Source: Sagittula marina
GTDB taxonomy: Bacteria; Pseudomonadota; Alphaproteobacteria; Rhodobacterales; Rhodobacteraceae
Reading direction: 5' to 3'
Assembly: GCF_014196795.1 (NCBI RefSeq)
Contig: NZ_JACIEJ010000014.1
Location: 50,520-114,519 of the forward strand
DNA: 64,000 nucleotides
This document shows, piece after piece, positions 1 to 9,241 of this stretch. A program made the position numbers and the translations under genes. Numbering within the stretch: position 1 is the stretch's first letter; each line of letters begins with the position of its first letter. Under the pieces are notes generated by a model. That model made no database searches, had not been told where the DNA came from, and was given only the letters and a program-made list of their open reading frames with translations.

Positions 1-1
1 C

Positions 2-733
2 GACATCGATCGGGAGTTCCGTCTGCAAGACCATGAAGCGCCCGACGAGCAGCTTGAAATGTTCACCGGCGGCAAGGTCGAGATCAAGACCCGGAAGAAG
101 CTGATCGAGCCACGCACGGACGCGCAGAAGGCCTATGTCAGGTCGCTGTTCGAGAATGAGATGGCGTTCGGGATCGGGCCAGCAGGCACCGGCAAAACCT
201 ATCTTGCCGTTGCCGTTGGTGTGAACATGCTGATCACCGGCGCGGTGGACAAAATCATTCTGTGTCGTCCGGCGGTCGAGGCGGGCGAACGGCTTGGCTT
301 TCTGCCTGGCACGCAGGAGGAAAAGGTCGATCCCTATATGCAGCCGCTTCTGGATGCTCTGAACGACTTCCTGCCTGGCAAGCAACAAGCGAAAATGCGC
401 GAAGAAAAGACCATCGAGATCGCGCCGCTGGCCTTCATGCGCGGTCGGACCTTGTCGAATGCGTTCGTGGTTCTGGATGAGGCACAGAACGCCACGACCA
501 TGCAGATGAAGATGTTCCTGACGAGGTTGGGCGAAGGGTCGCGCATGGTCATCACCGGCGACCGCACACAGACCGACCTGCCGCGTGGCGTGCCGTCCGG
601 CCTTGCCGATGCGGAACGTCTGTTGTCCCATGTGCCGGGAATATCGTTCAATTACTTCACGGCAAAGGATGTTGTCCGTCACCCGCTGGTCGCCGCGATC
701 ATCGAAGCCTACGAGGGCGACACGCAGGCGTAA
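2..733 (+). CDS. phoH: PhoH-like ATPase, 5' end cut by window edge
   Basis: This is a PhoH/YbeZ-family P-loop ATPase, in bacteria usually encoded next to the RNase YbeY and linked to RNA metabolism. The reading frame is open from base 2, well before the first ATG at 59, so the gene starts upstream of the window. The Walker A motif GPAGTGKT is near base 178 and the Walker B-like VVLDEAQN near base 470. TGDRTQTDLP, typical of PhoH sensor regions, follows. The visible part covers essentially the whole ATPase domain. A PIG-L gene separates it from ybeY, which normally follows directly. The family assignment is firm; the exact cellular role is inferred from the family. Confidence 0.93.
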   Translation, partial: DIDREFRLQDHEAPDEQLEMFTGGKVEIKTRKKLIEPRTDAQKAYVRSLFENEMAFGIGPAGTGKTYLAVAVGVNMLITGAVDKIILCRPAVEAGERLGFLPGTQEEKVDPYMQPLLDALNDFLPGKQQAKMREEKTIEIAPLAFMRGRTLSNAFVVLDEAQNATTMQMKMFLTRLGEGSRMVITGDRTQTDLPRGVPSGLADAERLLSHVPGISFNYFTAKDVVRHPLVAAIIEAYEGDTQA

Positions 734-982
734 TATAGGACACTGAAACTGCAATGCGCCTCTGCCTGCCGGGTGGGGGCGCAAGTCGTTTCAATAGGGA
801 TGATTCGGTTTCCCGACAGCATTGTTGCCGTGCCGGCGATGGTTGGTTGGAAACGGTCGAATTGTCCTCATTTTGCTTAGATGTTCCACGTCTGGCTGAC
901 GTTATTATCAGTCTTGGTAAATTTGCTGTACCATCCTTGCGTGTAGGGGCTCAATTTCAGAGCCTCATCGGAGGATCTGCTC

Positions 983-2827
983 ATGCCGGAATTGTCTAGG
1001 GGAGGCGCGGTCTCCATCGTCGCCCATCAGGACGACGACATCTTGTTCATGAACCCGGACATTGACGCGAGCCTCTCAGCGGGGGAGGCGAACACCACCA
1101 TCTTTGTGACCGCAGGTGACGCGGGGCTTGGGCCGGCGTATTGGGGCGGACGGGAAGAGGGTGCAAAGGCCGCCTATTCTGTGATGACTGGCGTGGATAC
1201 ATGGGTGGACGAGGCGATTCAGCTCGACATCAACGGCCGCAGCATAGAGGTCGTGAGCAGCCATCCCGAAGGCCTCTCTGATGTGCGTCTCTACTTTCTG
1301 CGGTTGCCGGATGGCGGGGGTTCATTGACGCCTGACCAGGAGCAGCAGCTCGCCCGCCTTGAAGAAGGAACGCTGGACACTGTGACCGCCGTCGACGGGA
1401 GCGTCACATACACCCGCTCCGATTTGGTGGAGACGCTGACTGCGCTCCTCGACCTGCATGCTCCAACGCAGGTGCGGCTGCAAATCGCCGATGGCGACAA
1501 TGCTGCGGGCGAGCATACCGACCACGTCAACGTCACCGAATTCGCGGAGGAAGCCTTGGCGGGCTATGACGCTGACAGTTTCACCGTGACGCAGTACGTG
1601 CAGTACGCCTCAAAGGATATGCCGGCCAATCTGTCTGAGGCTGAAGCCGACCGGGCGCTCGCTATCATGGAGGCTTATGCCGAGCACGACCCGGGAGTTT
1701 GGGAAAGCGACGGAACGCTGTCGCAGGTCTATCTCGACTGGACCGGTCGGCAATATGTGGACCGTGTGACCGAGGTCGATCCTGACACCCCATGGACCCT
1801 GGCAGATCCGGTTATCGAGGCGCCGGACGAACCAGCCGATCCGGCGGAGGGCGGGGGAGGCTATGAAGTGGCCGGACCCGATGGGTTCCTGTTCAATATC
1901 GGCAGTACCGGAGCGATTACGCCAAAGGACTGGTTCGTGCCCTCGCAGAGCGACGCGTGGGACCAAAATAGCGATTATATCTACGAGGTGACGCGGGTCT
2001 TCGTGGCAGATGACGGCACGCGTACGGAAGAAACGCTGCTCTTTGAGACCGTGGCGGAGGGCCAGTTGGCGCCTGTTGCGGACGATCCGGCTGATCCCGA
2101 CTCGATTCCCCCTGTCCCTGTGGAACCGGAGCCGGGAGAGCCTGACCCCGTGGACCCTACGATGCCCCTTGGCAACGTGGTGTACAGCCTTGATGGCGAG
2201 GACAGTTTCCTGTTTACCATCGACGCCAACAGCGGAGAGATTGCGCCTGAAGCGTGGTTCACACCTTCACTTGACGATGCCTGGGACCACGATGAGGATC
2301 ACGTCTACCAAGTGACCCGCATCGCAACCGATGAGAACGGAACGACTGTAACGGAGGATCTGTCCTTTGAAACAACAGCGGAAGGTCTGGTGAGTCTGAC
2401 GAGCGACGCGCCTGCCGACCCGATTTTCAATCCAACCCCTACGGAGCCGCAACCAGATCCTGACCCGGACCCAGCGCCAGATAGCGGAATAGATTTCTTC
2501 AGTCTTGCGGGTGAAGATTCACAATTGTTCACCATCGACAGGGCCACCGGAGAGGTGGATACACAAGACTGGTTCACGCCCACACGCGACGACGCATGGG
2601 ACCGCGACGAGGATCATTTCTATGAGATCACCCGCGTCACCCACTTCGAAACGGGCGAGGAGGCCGAAGAACCGCTGACCTTCGAGACCCTCGCTGACGA
2701 CAGTTTTGTCCAGGTGCCAAGTGAAGGTGGCGCGGCGCTTATGGCGTTGTTGTCATTGCCGGGCGACGGCGACTTGCCGCCGGACCAAATCGAAGCAGAG
2801 ATGGAAGTCATGGACCCGATTGAGTGA
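983..2827 (+). CDS. PIG-L (LmbE-like) deacetylase with three C-terminal repeats
   Basis: The N-terminal 200 residues or so resemble the PIG-L/LmbE zinc-dependent N-deacetylase family. AHQDDD at residues 14-19 matches the metal-binding AHPDDE motif, and EHTDHVN near residue 175 supplies the later histidine. The rest is three copies of a roughly 60-residue module, at about 300-360, 406-469 and 510-573. Each has the pattern LFxI, DWF(V/T)P, DAWDxxxDxxYxxTR and FET(V/T/L)A, and they are joined by Pro/Asp/Glu-rich linkers. No signal peptide is visible, although repeats of this acidic style are often on exported proteins. GGAGG sits 8 bases before the ATG. The substrate is unknown. The gene interrupts the usual phoH-ybeY pairing and is probably a lineage-specific insertion. 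Confidence 0.8.
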   Translation: MPELSRGGAVSIVAHQDDDILFMNPDIDASLSAGEANTTIFVTAGDAGLGPAYWGGREEGAKAAYSVMTGVDTWVDEAIQLDINGRSIEVVSSHPEGLSDVRLYFLRLPDGGGSLTPDQEQQLARLEEGTLDTVTAVDGSVTYTRSDLVETLTALLDLHAPTQVRLQIADGDNAAGEHTDHVNVTEFAEEALAGYDADSFTVTQYVQYASKDMPANLSEAEADRALAIMEAYAEHDPGVWESDGTLSQVYLDWTGRQYVDRVTEVDPDTPWTLADPVIEAPDEPADPAEGGGGYEVAGPDGFLFNIGSTGAITPKDWFVPSQSDAWDQNSDYIYEVTRVFVADDGTRTEETLLFETVAEGQLAPVADDPADPDSIPPVPVEPEPGEPDPVDPTMPLGNVVYSLDGEDSFLFTIDANSGEIAPEAWFTPSLDDAWDHDEDHVYQVTRIATDENGTTVTEDLSFETTAEGLVSLTSDAPADPIFNPTPTEPQPDPDPDPAPDSGIDFFSLAGEDSQLFTIDRATGEVDTQDWFTPTRDDAWDRDEDHFYEITRVTHFETGEEAEEPLTFETLADDSFVQVPSEGGAALMALLSLPGDGDLPPDQIEAEMEVMDPIE

Positions 2828-2866
2828 AGCAGGTAGCACGGGCGCTGCTACAGTCCGGAGACCGAC

Positions 2867-3391
2867 ATGCTGACAGAAACCCTCTGCGAAGACGACCGCT
2901 GGCAGGCCGCGGGCCTTGACCGTCTGGCAGAGCGTGCCGCGTTGGCGACGCTGCGGCATCTGGGATTCGATCCCGAGGCGTTCGAGATCGCGGTTCTGGG
3001 GTGCGATGACACACGGATCGCGGTGTTGAACGCAGATTTTCGGGACAAGCCCCGCGCGACCAATGTTCTGTCTTGGCCATCAGAGGATTTGGCAGCGGAC
3101 GAGGCGGGTGAAGCGCCATTCGCGCCCGAGCCGGATTTGGAAGGCGAGCCGCATCATCTGGGCGATCTGGCGCTTGCATATGACACCTGCGCGCGGGAAG
3201 CCGCCGAACAGCACAAGCCTGAGAGCGACCACGTGACGCATTTATTGGTTCACGGGGTTTTACATCTTCTGGGGTATGACCATATCCGTGATGCAGATGC
3301 CACGCTAATGGAAGGGTTTGAGGTCGAGATACTTGGCAATCTCGGTCTGAAAGACCCATATAGGGAGATCGATGGGCCACATGGCTCGTGA
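2867..3391 (+). CDS. ybeY: Endoribonuclease YbeY
   Basis: YbeY is a single-strand endoribonuclease involved in 16S rRNA 3'-end maturation and ribosome quality control. The zinc-binding signature H-x3-H-x5-H is visible as HLLVHGVLHLLGYDH around residues 125-139. The N-terminal half has the family's LNADFRDKPRATNVLSWP segment, and 174 residues is a typical length. The stop overlaps the start of the downstream CorC-like gene by 20 bases, indicating translational coupling. The upstream neighbour is the inserted PIG-L gene rather than phoH. Confidence 0.95.
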   Translation: MLTETLCEDDRWQAAGLDRLAERAALATLRHLGFDPEAFEIAVLGCDDTRIAVLNADFRDKPRATNVLSWPSEDLAADEAGEAPFAPEPDLEGEPHHLGDLALAYDTCAREAAEQHKPESDHVTHLLVHGVLHLLGYDHIRDADATLMEGFEVEILGNLGLKDPYREIDGPHGS

Positions 3392-4418
3392 CTGGTATGG
3401 ATTGATGGGCGACAACGACGATTCGTCTAATGCGGCGCGTAGCGCGCTAATAGATGTAAACGGCCACGACGATGGCCAACTGACAGAGCAAGGCGGCTTC
3501 TTGAGCCGAATCTTCGGGCGTTCGCCGCGCGAAGACGAAGATGAGGACGGCGAGCTCATGTCACGAAGCGAAGCAGGTGCACCTGTGCAGACTCATGGCA
3601 TGGTGAACCTCCGCCGGATGCGGGTTGAGGATGTGTCCATCCCCAAGGCAGACATCGTCGCGGTTCCTGATACAATCACGAAGGACGATCTGGTGCAGGT
3701 TTTCCGCGAAAGCGGCATGACCCGGTTGCCTGTCTATGAAAACACGCTCGACACACCCGTGGGCATGGCTCACCTGAAGGATTTTGCCTTGGCCTATGGC
3801 TTCAACGGCGAGAGCGATGATTTCAACCTTCGCGAAATGCTACGGCCTTTGTTGTATGTGCCGCCGTCCATGCCGATCGGCGTTCTGCTGACGAAAATGC
3901 AGACGGAGCGTAGGCATATGGCGCTGGTGATCGACGAATACGGTGGCACTGATGGCTTGGTGACGATTGAGGATCTGATTGAGCAAGTCATCGGCGAGAT
4001 CGAGGACGAGCACGACACCGACGATGATCAGACATGGGTGAAGGAACGTCCCGGCTGCTGGCTGGCGCTGGCCAAGACCCCGTTGGAGGAATTCGAGGCC
4101 GAGCTGGGCTTTGATCTGACCCAGCACGAGGATATCGACGAGGAAGAGATCGACACGCTGGGCGGTCTTATTTTCATGCTGGCGGGCCGTGTGCCTGCGC
4201 GCGGAGAGATGGTGCGCCATCCTGCCGGTGTCGAACTGGAGGTGGTGGACGCCGATCCTCGTCGGATCAAGCGGCTACGCGTCCGCCTGCCGGGGACCAC
4301 ACGCGCTGCCGCGCGCGCTGGGGCGGAGGCCTCTCAAACCCCTGTTCCGCAAGAGCCGCAACCCTCCGCACAGCTGACAGAGCCGCAGTCGAGCGGCAGC
4401 CCCGCAGGTCGCGACTAA
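3372..4418 (+). CDS. corC: CBS-domain CorC/HlyC-family protein
   Basis: This is a cytoplasmic protein of the hemolysin C/CorC family, with a tandem CBS pair (residues about 75-200) followed by a CorC_HlyC transporter-associated domain (about 220-310). The segments MTRLPVYENTLDTPVGMAHL and HMALVIDEYGGTDGLVTIED are characteristic. There is no membrane-spanning DUF21 region, so it is the soluble type found between ybeY and lnt in proteobacteria. Family members are linked to divalent-cation efflux or membrane homeostasis; the role here is inferred. Start choice is uncertain: 3372 follows AGGGAG closely, while in-frame ATGs at 3381 and 3405 are alternatives. The C-terminus is Pro/Gln-rich and probably disordered. 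Confidence 0.9.
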   Translation: MGHMARDWYGLMGDNDDSSNAARSALIDVNGHDDGQLTEQGGFLSRIFGRSPREDEDEDGELMSRSEAGAPVQTHGMVNLRRMRVEDVSIPKADIVAVPDTITKDDLVQVFRESGMTRLPVYENTLDTPVGMAHLKDFALAYGFNGESDDFNLREMLRPLLYVPPSMPIGVLLTKMQTERRHMALVIDEYGGTDGLVTIEDLIEQVIGEIEDEHDTDDDQTWVKERPGCWLALAKTPLEEFEAELGFDLTQHEDIDEEEIDTLGGLIFMLAGRVPARGEMVRHPAGVELEVVDADPRRIKRLRVRLPGTTRAAARAGAEASQTPVPQEPQPSAQLTEPQSSGSPAGRD

Positions 4419-4422
4419 CCCT

Positions 4423-5979
4423 ATGCCAGAGCCGCGCCTCTTTGCGCTGCCGCGCTGGGCGCGCTTGCCCTTGGCGCTCGGCGCAGGCGTTGCCATGGGC
4501 AGCGCCGCCGCCCCTTGGGACATGTGGTATCTCGCTTTCGTCGGGCTGGTCGGGGCGTTCTGGCTGTTTCAGGTCGCGCCCCGCGGCGTTCAGGCGGCGG
4601 GCACCGGCTGGATGGTAGGTCTTGGATATTTCGGCTTTTCCATGGGCTGGATCGTCGAGCCCTTTATGGTCGACGCAGCAGAGACAGGCTGGATGGCGCC
4701 CTTTGGTCTTTTCGGCTTGGCAGGTGGACTGGCGCTGTTCTGGGCGCTGGCGTTCTGGGGGGCAGCGCAGGTTCCGCGCCGTGGAGTAGCGGCATTGGTG
4801 TTGGCATGGACCGCTGCGGAATTGGCGCGCGGCTATGTTCTGACAGGCTTCCCGTGGGGGCTCGTGGGCTACATGTGGCTTCCCGTGTCGCCCGTTCAGT
4901 GGGTGTCGGTCGTCGGTCCATATGGCTTGACATTCTTCACCTTCAGCGCTGCGGCGCTGCTGGGGGTTGCCATTCCGTGCCGGGTCATCGGAGCGCCGCG
5001 CGCTTTGCCAGCGATCCTTGGGGCGACTGTGCTGCTGGTGCTTTTTGGGGGCGGTGCAGCGCTGACACCACCTCTGCAGGATTTGGATGGGCGGCCCATC
5101 GTGCGGCTGCTCCAACCGAACGCACCGCAGCATCTGAAATGGCGGCGCGACATGGTGCCGGTGTATTACCAGCGCCAGATGGATTTCACAGCTGCGCGTC
5201 CAGAAGGCGCACCCGCGCCCGATCTTATCGTCTGGCCGGAAACCGCATTGCCCATGCTGTTGCATCAGGCGGGAGATGCGCTTGGCACGCTGAGCCAATT
5301 GGCGGGCGACGCGCAAGTGGTTGTGGGCCTTCAGCGTGAGGACGAGGGGCGCTGGTACAATACGCTTGCGCTGATGGGGCCGGGTGGGCAACTCAAACAC
5401 GTTTACGACAAGCATCACTTGGTGCCGTTCGGAGAGTACATGCCTGCCAAGGCGCTGTTTTCCCGCCTCAATATCGCCGGTTTGGCAGCGCGGGCCGAAG
5501 GCGGATACACATCCGGCAGTGGCCCGGAACTGTTGGACCTTGGCGCCTTGGGGCGAGCCTTGCCATTGATCTGCTACGAGGCGGTCTTCCCCCAAGATGT
5601 GCGAGACGCACCTGCGCGGCCCGAGATGTTGCTGCAAATTACCAATGATGCGTGGTTCGGGGATTACTCCGGCCCCTACCAGCACCTTGCACAGGCGCGC
5701 ATCCGTGCCATTGAGCAGGGGCTGCCAATGCTCCGTGCCGCCAACACCGGCGTATCAGCGGTGATCGACGGGGCCGGACGCATTCTAGAGGAACTTCCCT
5801 TAAATGAGGCGGGGTATCTCGATGCGCGGTTGCCTCCACCTATGCGAGTGACGGCATACAGCAGGCACGGTGATTTGCCCGTTCTTGTAATGCTTTTCCT
5901 CCTCACCGGTCTTCTTCTGCGTGCGTTGCGACGAGAGCGAGCGGAGAAATCCGTTGACCGAGACAGTTCCCGAGCGTAG
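4423..5979 (+). CDS. lnt: Apolipoprotein N-acyltransferase
   Basis: Lnt performs the last step of lipoprotein maturation, adding an N-acyl chain to the lipid-modified N-terminal cysteine at the inner membrane. The first 210 residues or so form several hydrophobic membrane segments; the remainder is a periplasmic nitrilase domain. The catalytic triad is readable: Glu in IVWPETALP, Lys within the region ending YDKHHLVPFGEYMP, and Cys in LICYEAVFP. The length of 518 residues is normal, and a final hydrophobic helix (VLVMLFLLTGLLLRAL) closes the protein. It begins 4 bases after corC, so the two are probably cotranscribed. Confidence 0.95.
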   Translation: MPEPRLFALPRWARLPLALGAGVAMGSAAAPWDMWYLAFVGLVGAFWLFQVAPRGVQAAGTGWMVGLGYFGFSMGWIVEPFMVDAAETGWMAPFGLFGLAGGLALFWALAFWGAAQVPRRGVAALVLAWTAAELARGYVLTGFPWGLVGYMWLPVSPVQWVSVVGPYGLTFFTFSAAALLGVAIPCRVIGAPRALPAILGATVLLVLFGGGAALTPPLQDLDGRPIVRLLQPNAPQHLKWRRDMVPVYYQRQMDFTAARPEGAPAPDLIVWPETALPMLLHQAGDALGTLSQLAGDAQVVVGLQREDEGRWYNTLALMGPGGQLKHVYDKHHLVPFGEYMPAKALFSRLNIAGLAARAEGGYTSGSGPELLDLGALGRALPLICYEAVFPQDVRDAPARPEMLLQITNDAWFGDYSGPYQHLAQARIRAIEQGLPMLRAANTGVSAVIDGAGRILEELPLNEAGYLDARLPPPMRVTAYSRHGDLPVLVMLFLLTGLLLRALRRERAEKSVDRDSSRA

Positions 5980-6013
5980 GCCAATCGAAGGCCGGTTCCC
6001 GGTCCAACAATCT

Positions 6014-6059
6014 CCGTCACAACGGCTTCCTGGCGTGACGGTAAACACCAATGGAGCAC
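6014..6059 (+). ncRNA. SAM/SAH riboswitch upstream of metK
   Basis: The segment matches the compact SAM/SAH riboswitch consensus. A stem CCGTCAC/GTGACGG encloses the loop AACGGCTTCCTGGC, followed by a short linker and TGGAGCA just before the metK ATG at 6064. The loop bases GCTTC can pair with GGAGC (one G-U pair) to form the pseudoknot, which buries the Shine-Dalgarno GGAG at 6053-6056. Ligand binding would therefore block translation of SAM synthetase. The class is known from Rhodobacterales in front of metK, which fits both the neighbour and the taxonomy. Confidence 0.93.
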
Positions 6060-6063
6060 CCCC

Positions 6064-7242
6064 ATGTCCCGACAGAACTACGTTTTCACCTCCGAGTCCG
6101 TCTCGGAAGGGCATCCTGACAAGGTGTGTGACCGCATTTCCGATGCTGTGCTCGACGCCTTGCTGGCTGAGGATCCGCTGGCGCGTGTCGCCTGCGAAAC
6201 CTTTGCCACCACGAACCGCGTGGTCATCGGCGGCGAGGTCGGCCTGACGGATCAGGCAAAACTGGCCGAATACATGGGCAAGATCGACGAGATCGCTCGT
6301 GCCTGCATCAAGGACATCGGCTACGAGCAGGAGAAGTTTCACCACGCGACGGTGGAAGTCACCAACCTGTTGCACGAACAGTCTGCGCATATCGCGCAGG
6401 GTGTCACGGGCGAGCAGGGTGACGAAGGCGCTGGGGATCAGGGCATCATGTTCGGCTACGCCACGAACGAAACCGACGCCATGATGCCCGCACCGATCCA
6501 GTTCAGCCATGCGATCCTGAAGCGCCTGGCGGAGGTGCGCAAGAACGGGACGGAACCGACACTTGGTCCCGATGCGAAATCTCAGCTGACCGTGCAATAC
6601 AATGGGGGGAAGCCCGTGGGCGTGACCTCCATCGTTTTGTCGACGCAGCATCTGGACGAGAGCATGACAAGCGCCGATGTGCGTGCTGTTGTCGAGCCTT
6701 ACATCCTCGAAGTTCTGCCAGAGGGCTGGGTGAACGCGGACACGATCTGGCATGTGAATCCCACGGGCAAATTCGTCATCGGCGGACCTGACGGGGACGC
6801 GGGTCTGACCGGTCGCAAGATCATCGTTGATACCTACGGTGGCGCAGCCCCGCACGGCGGCGGTGCATTTTCCGGCAAGGATCCGACCAAAGTGGACCGC
6901 TCAGCAGCCTATGTTTCGCGCTACCTTGCCAAGAACATCGTCGCGGCTGGCATGGCAGAGCGCGCAACGGTACAGCTGTCCTACGCAATCGGCGTGGCCA
7001 AGCCCTTGTCGATCTACGTCGACACCCACGGCACGGGCGAGGTGGACGCCGCCGCGATCGAGAGGGCGATCCCCAAAGTCATCGACCTTACGCCGCGCGG
7101 CATTCGTACGCATCTTGACATGAATAAGCCAATCTACGCACGCACGGCGGCCTACGGCCATTTTGGGCGCGCGCCGGAAGCAGACGGCGGGTTCTCTTGG
7201 GAGCGTACCGATCTGGCAGAGGCGCTCAAGAAGGCGATCTGA
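6064..7242 (+). CDS. metK: S-adenosylmethionine synthetase
   Basis: MetK condenses methionine and ATP to form SAM. The start [20 protein letters not shown] and the following [10 protein letters not shown] are diagnostic of the ATP/methionine site. The glycine-rich [20 protein letters not shown] loop is present near residue 260. At 392 residues it is a normal length. The Shine-Dalgarno sequence lies inside the upstream SAM/SAH riboswitch, so translation is likely under feedback control by its product. A strong intrinsic terminator follows, so it appears monocistronic or the end of a unit. Confidence 0.97.
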   Translation: MSRQNYVFTSESVSEGHPDKVCDRISDAVLDALLAEDPLARVACETFATTNRVVIGGEVGLTDQAKLAEYMGKIDEIARACIKDIGYEQEKFHHATVEVTNLLHEQSAHIAQGVTGEQGDEGAGDQGIMFGYATNETDAMMPAPIQFSHAILKRLAEVRKNGTEPTLGPDAKSQLTVQYNGGKPVGVTSIVLSTQHLDESMTSADVRAVVEPYILEVLPEGWVNADTIWHVNPTGKFVIGGPDGDAGLTGRKIIVDTYGGAAPHGGGAFSGKDPTKVDRSAAYVSRYLAKNIVAAGMAERATVQLSYAIGVAKPLSIYVDTHGTGEVDAAAIERAIPKVIDLTPRGIRTHLDMNKPIYARTAAYGHFGRAPEADGGFSWERTDLAEALKKAI

Positions 7243-7267
7243 CTCTTTTGAAAACCCAAAAGCGAAG

Positions 7268-7297
7268 GGCGCTCCGGGACAGGGGCGCCTTTTCTTT
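7268..7297 (+). terminator. Intrinsic terminator after metK
   Basis: GGCGCTCC pairs with GGGGCGCC (one T-G pair) around the loop GGGACA, directly followed by the T-rich tract TTTTCTTT. It lies 26 bases after the metK stop and separates it from the dienelactone hydrolase gene. Confidence 0.88.
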
Positions 7298-7350
7298 GTG
7301 GGGGTGGCGCTAGCTTAGTGGATCAAGGACAGACGCAAGGGAGATGCACC

Positions 7351-8106
7351 ATGATCCGCCGTTTTACGACACCGACGCTCGCCGCCATCCTGCTGAGCGC
7401 AGGCACAGCGCAGGCAGAGATCTTTGCCGATTACCATCAGTACACCGTAGGCGACAAAACCTTTGAGGGGTACGTGGCCACCAACACCGTGATTGAGCCG
7501 AAGGGGACGGTGTTGATCGTCCATGATTGGGACGGCATGACGGAGTACGAGGAGCGGCGCGCTGAAATGCTGGCGGAGTTGGGCTACACGGCCTTCGCCA
7601 TTGATGTCTATGGAGCAGACGAAGATCCGCAAAGCACTGAGGAAAACCGGGCGCTGTCCGGCGCGCTTTACGAGGATCGGGAGACGTTCCGCGAAAGGCT
7701 GATGGGCTCCATCGCAGAGGCCGGGAATATTCCCGGTGCGACCGGTGGCATGGTCATGACCGGCTACTGTTTTGGCGGCGCGGCGGTTTTGGAAGCTGCG
7801 CGCGCTGGCGCGGACCTTGACGGTTTTGTCAGTTTCCACGGCGGGTTGGGCACCCCGGAAGGGCAGGATTACAGCCAGACCTCCGCCCCGGTAATGCTGT
7901 TCCACGGCTCTGCTGACCCTGTGTCGGGCATGGGTGAGCTGGCCGCGCTGCTTGACCAGTTGCAGGCGGCTGGGGTCGCGCATGGGGCAGAAGTTTTTGG
8001 CGGGGCGCGGCACAGCTTTACCGTATTTGGGTCAAACGACTATGATCTGGACGCCGACCAGGGGGCTTGGCAGGGTTTGCACGTGTTTTTGCAAGCGAAC
8101 CTTTGA
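7351..8106 (+). CDS. Secreted dienelactone hydrolase family protein
   Basis: This is an alpha/beta hydrolase of the dienelactone hydrolase family. The nucleophile Cys is in GYCFGGA, the acid Asp probably in HGSADPV, and the catalytic His in GARHSF. The protein begins with a signal peptide (MIRRFTTPTLAAILLSAGTAQAE) with likely cleavage after AQA, so it should act in the periplasm. An earlier in-frame start at 7318 exists, but the ATG at 7351 is preceded by AAGGGAG and gives a proper signal sequence. The substrate cannot be read from sequence; family members hydrolyse lactone or ester bonds. It has its own transcription unit after the metK terminator. Confidence 0.88.
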   Translation: MIRRFTTPTLAAILLSAGTAQAEIFADYHQYTVGDKTFEGYVATNTVIEPKGTVLIVHDWDGMTEYEERRAEMLAELGYTAFAIDVYGADEDPQSTEENRALSGALYEDRETFRERLMGSIAEAGNIPGATGGMVMTGYCFGGAAVLEAARAGADLDGFVSFHGGLGTPEGQDYSQTSAPVMLFHGSADPVSGMGELAALLDQLQAAGVAHGAEVFGGARHSFTVFGSNDYDLDADQGAWQGLHVFLQANL

Positions 8107-8407
8107 TTGGATCTTTGTTTTCCTCGGCCTGTTTCGGCCGGGGACAATCTTGGCAGCCGATTGGAAGACCAATCCGCTGAATTTTGCCGGCGGCGCTTCC
8201 GGGATGTGACCGGTCGATACAGCCGCTGGCGTGTCTAAACAGGCTTAGGCCTGACCTCGTGATCTTTGCGTATCAAATCACTCCAGCGATCGAACGTATC
8301 CTCGCCGCAGGCGGTAGGGGCGACAGCAATGGGGAGGTCTCCCCGAACGCACCTGATCGCACCCTGAGGGATTGCCCCGAAAAGCCTTGCGCGCTAAAGC
8401 CGCGCCC
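8107..8407 (+). other. Leader region before trmB, with a hairpin
   Basis: There is no convincing gene in these 301 bases. A GC-rich inverted repeat (GGCC arms near 8130) follows the hydrolase gene but lacks a clear T run. Closer to trmB, GGGGA and TCCCC (8331-8344) form a tight hairpin with a 4-base loop, about 60 bases before the trmB ATG. It could be part of a structured 5' leader. I do not recognise it as any known riboswitch class. Confidence 0.4.
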
Positions 8408-9121
8408 ATGACCACGTCGAACAAGCACCCCGATGCCCCCTGGCGCAATTTTTATGGCCGGATCAGAGGCAAGACCATGAAAGCCTCGCAGGAGACTTAC
8501 CTGCAGGAGGACCTTGATGCGCTATCGCCGGGCGCGGTGGACTGGGACGTGAATCCGGACCGGTTTCCGCTGGACATTGATGCGCTGACCGAGGGCAAAC
8601 CGCTGTGGCTGGAAATAGGCTTTGGCGGCGGGGAGCACCTTGTACATCAGGCCGTGACGTACCCCGGAGCCCATATCATCGGCTGCGAGCCCTATATGAA
8701 TGGTGTCGCCATGCTGCTGGGCAAGATCCGGCAGTCAGAAGCCACGAACCTGAATGTACACCCGGGCGATGTGCGCAATCTCTTCGACGTGCTGTCCACT
8801 GCCTGCGTTGACAAAGCGTTTCTGCTGTATCCTGACCCGTGGCCAAAGAAGCGCCACCATCGTCGACGGTTTGTAACGCAAGAACATCTTGAGCCGCTGG
8901 CGCGGGTGCTGAAACCCGGTGCCGAGTTCCGGGTTGCCACCGATATACCTGACTACGTCCGTCAAACGCTGATCGAGGTGCCAAAGGCAGGTTTCGAGTG
9001 GCGCGCCGAATGTCCTGAGGACTGGCGGAACCCTTGGTCCGACTGGATATCGACGCGCTACGAGCAGAAGGCGCTTCGCGAAGACCGCACTCCGCATTAT
9101 CTGACCTTCCGTCGTCTCTGA
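8408..9121 (+). CDS. trmB: tRNA (guanine-N7-)-methyltransferase
   Basis: TrmB methylates G46 of tRNA with SAM as donor. The SAM-binding region is LWLEIGFGGGEHLVHQA, followed by acidic IIGCEPY. The diagnostic PDPWPKKRHHRRRFV motif lies near residues 140-155, and the C-terminal region holds the TDIPDY catalytic segment. The ATG at 8408 was chosen because the family begins near here; an in-frame ATG 12 codons upstream gives an unlikely Arg/Ala-rich extension. It follows metK and the hydrolase gene, an order seen in Rhodobacterales, linking SAM supply with a SAM user. Confidence 0.95.
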   Translation: MTTSNKHPDAPWRNFYGRIRGKTMKASQETYLQEDLDALSPGAVDWDVNPDRFPLDIDALTEGKPLWLEIGFGGGEHLVHQAVTYPGAHIIGCEPYMNGVAMLLGKIRQSEATNLNVHPGDVRNLFDVLSTACVDKAFLLYPDPWPKKRHHRRRFVTQEHLEPLARVLKPGAEFRVATDIPDYVRQTLIEVPKAGFEWRAECPEDWRNPWSDWISTRYEQKALREDRTPHYLTFRRL

Positions 9122-9241
9122 GCCATACGCGGCACCCGTCGCCATTCCGGAATGGTTCGCAGCAGCACCGCATGACTGACAGGCGGGGGCTGTTGCGTTT
9201 TGTCAGGTGACGGCGCAACCGCAGGCCAATCGCCCAAAGGC

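Noticed and set aside
754..999. 81-codon frame between phoH and the PIG-L gene
   Set aside because: No ribosome site or motif, and it overlaps the better-supported PIG-L start.
4267..5685. Long minus-strand frame opposite lnt
   Set aside because: It is Arg/His/Gln-rich without motifs, created by high GC opposite a well-supported gene.
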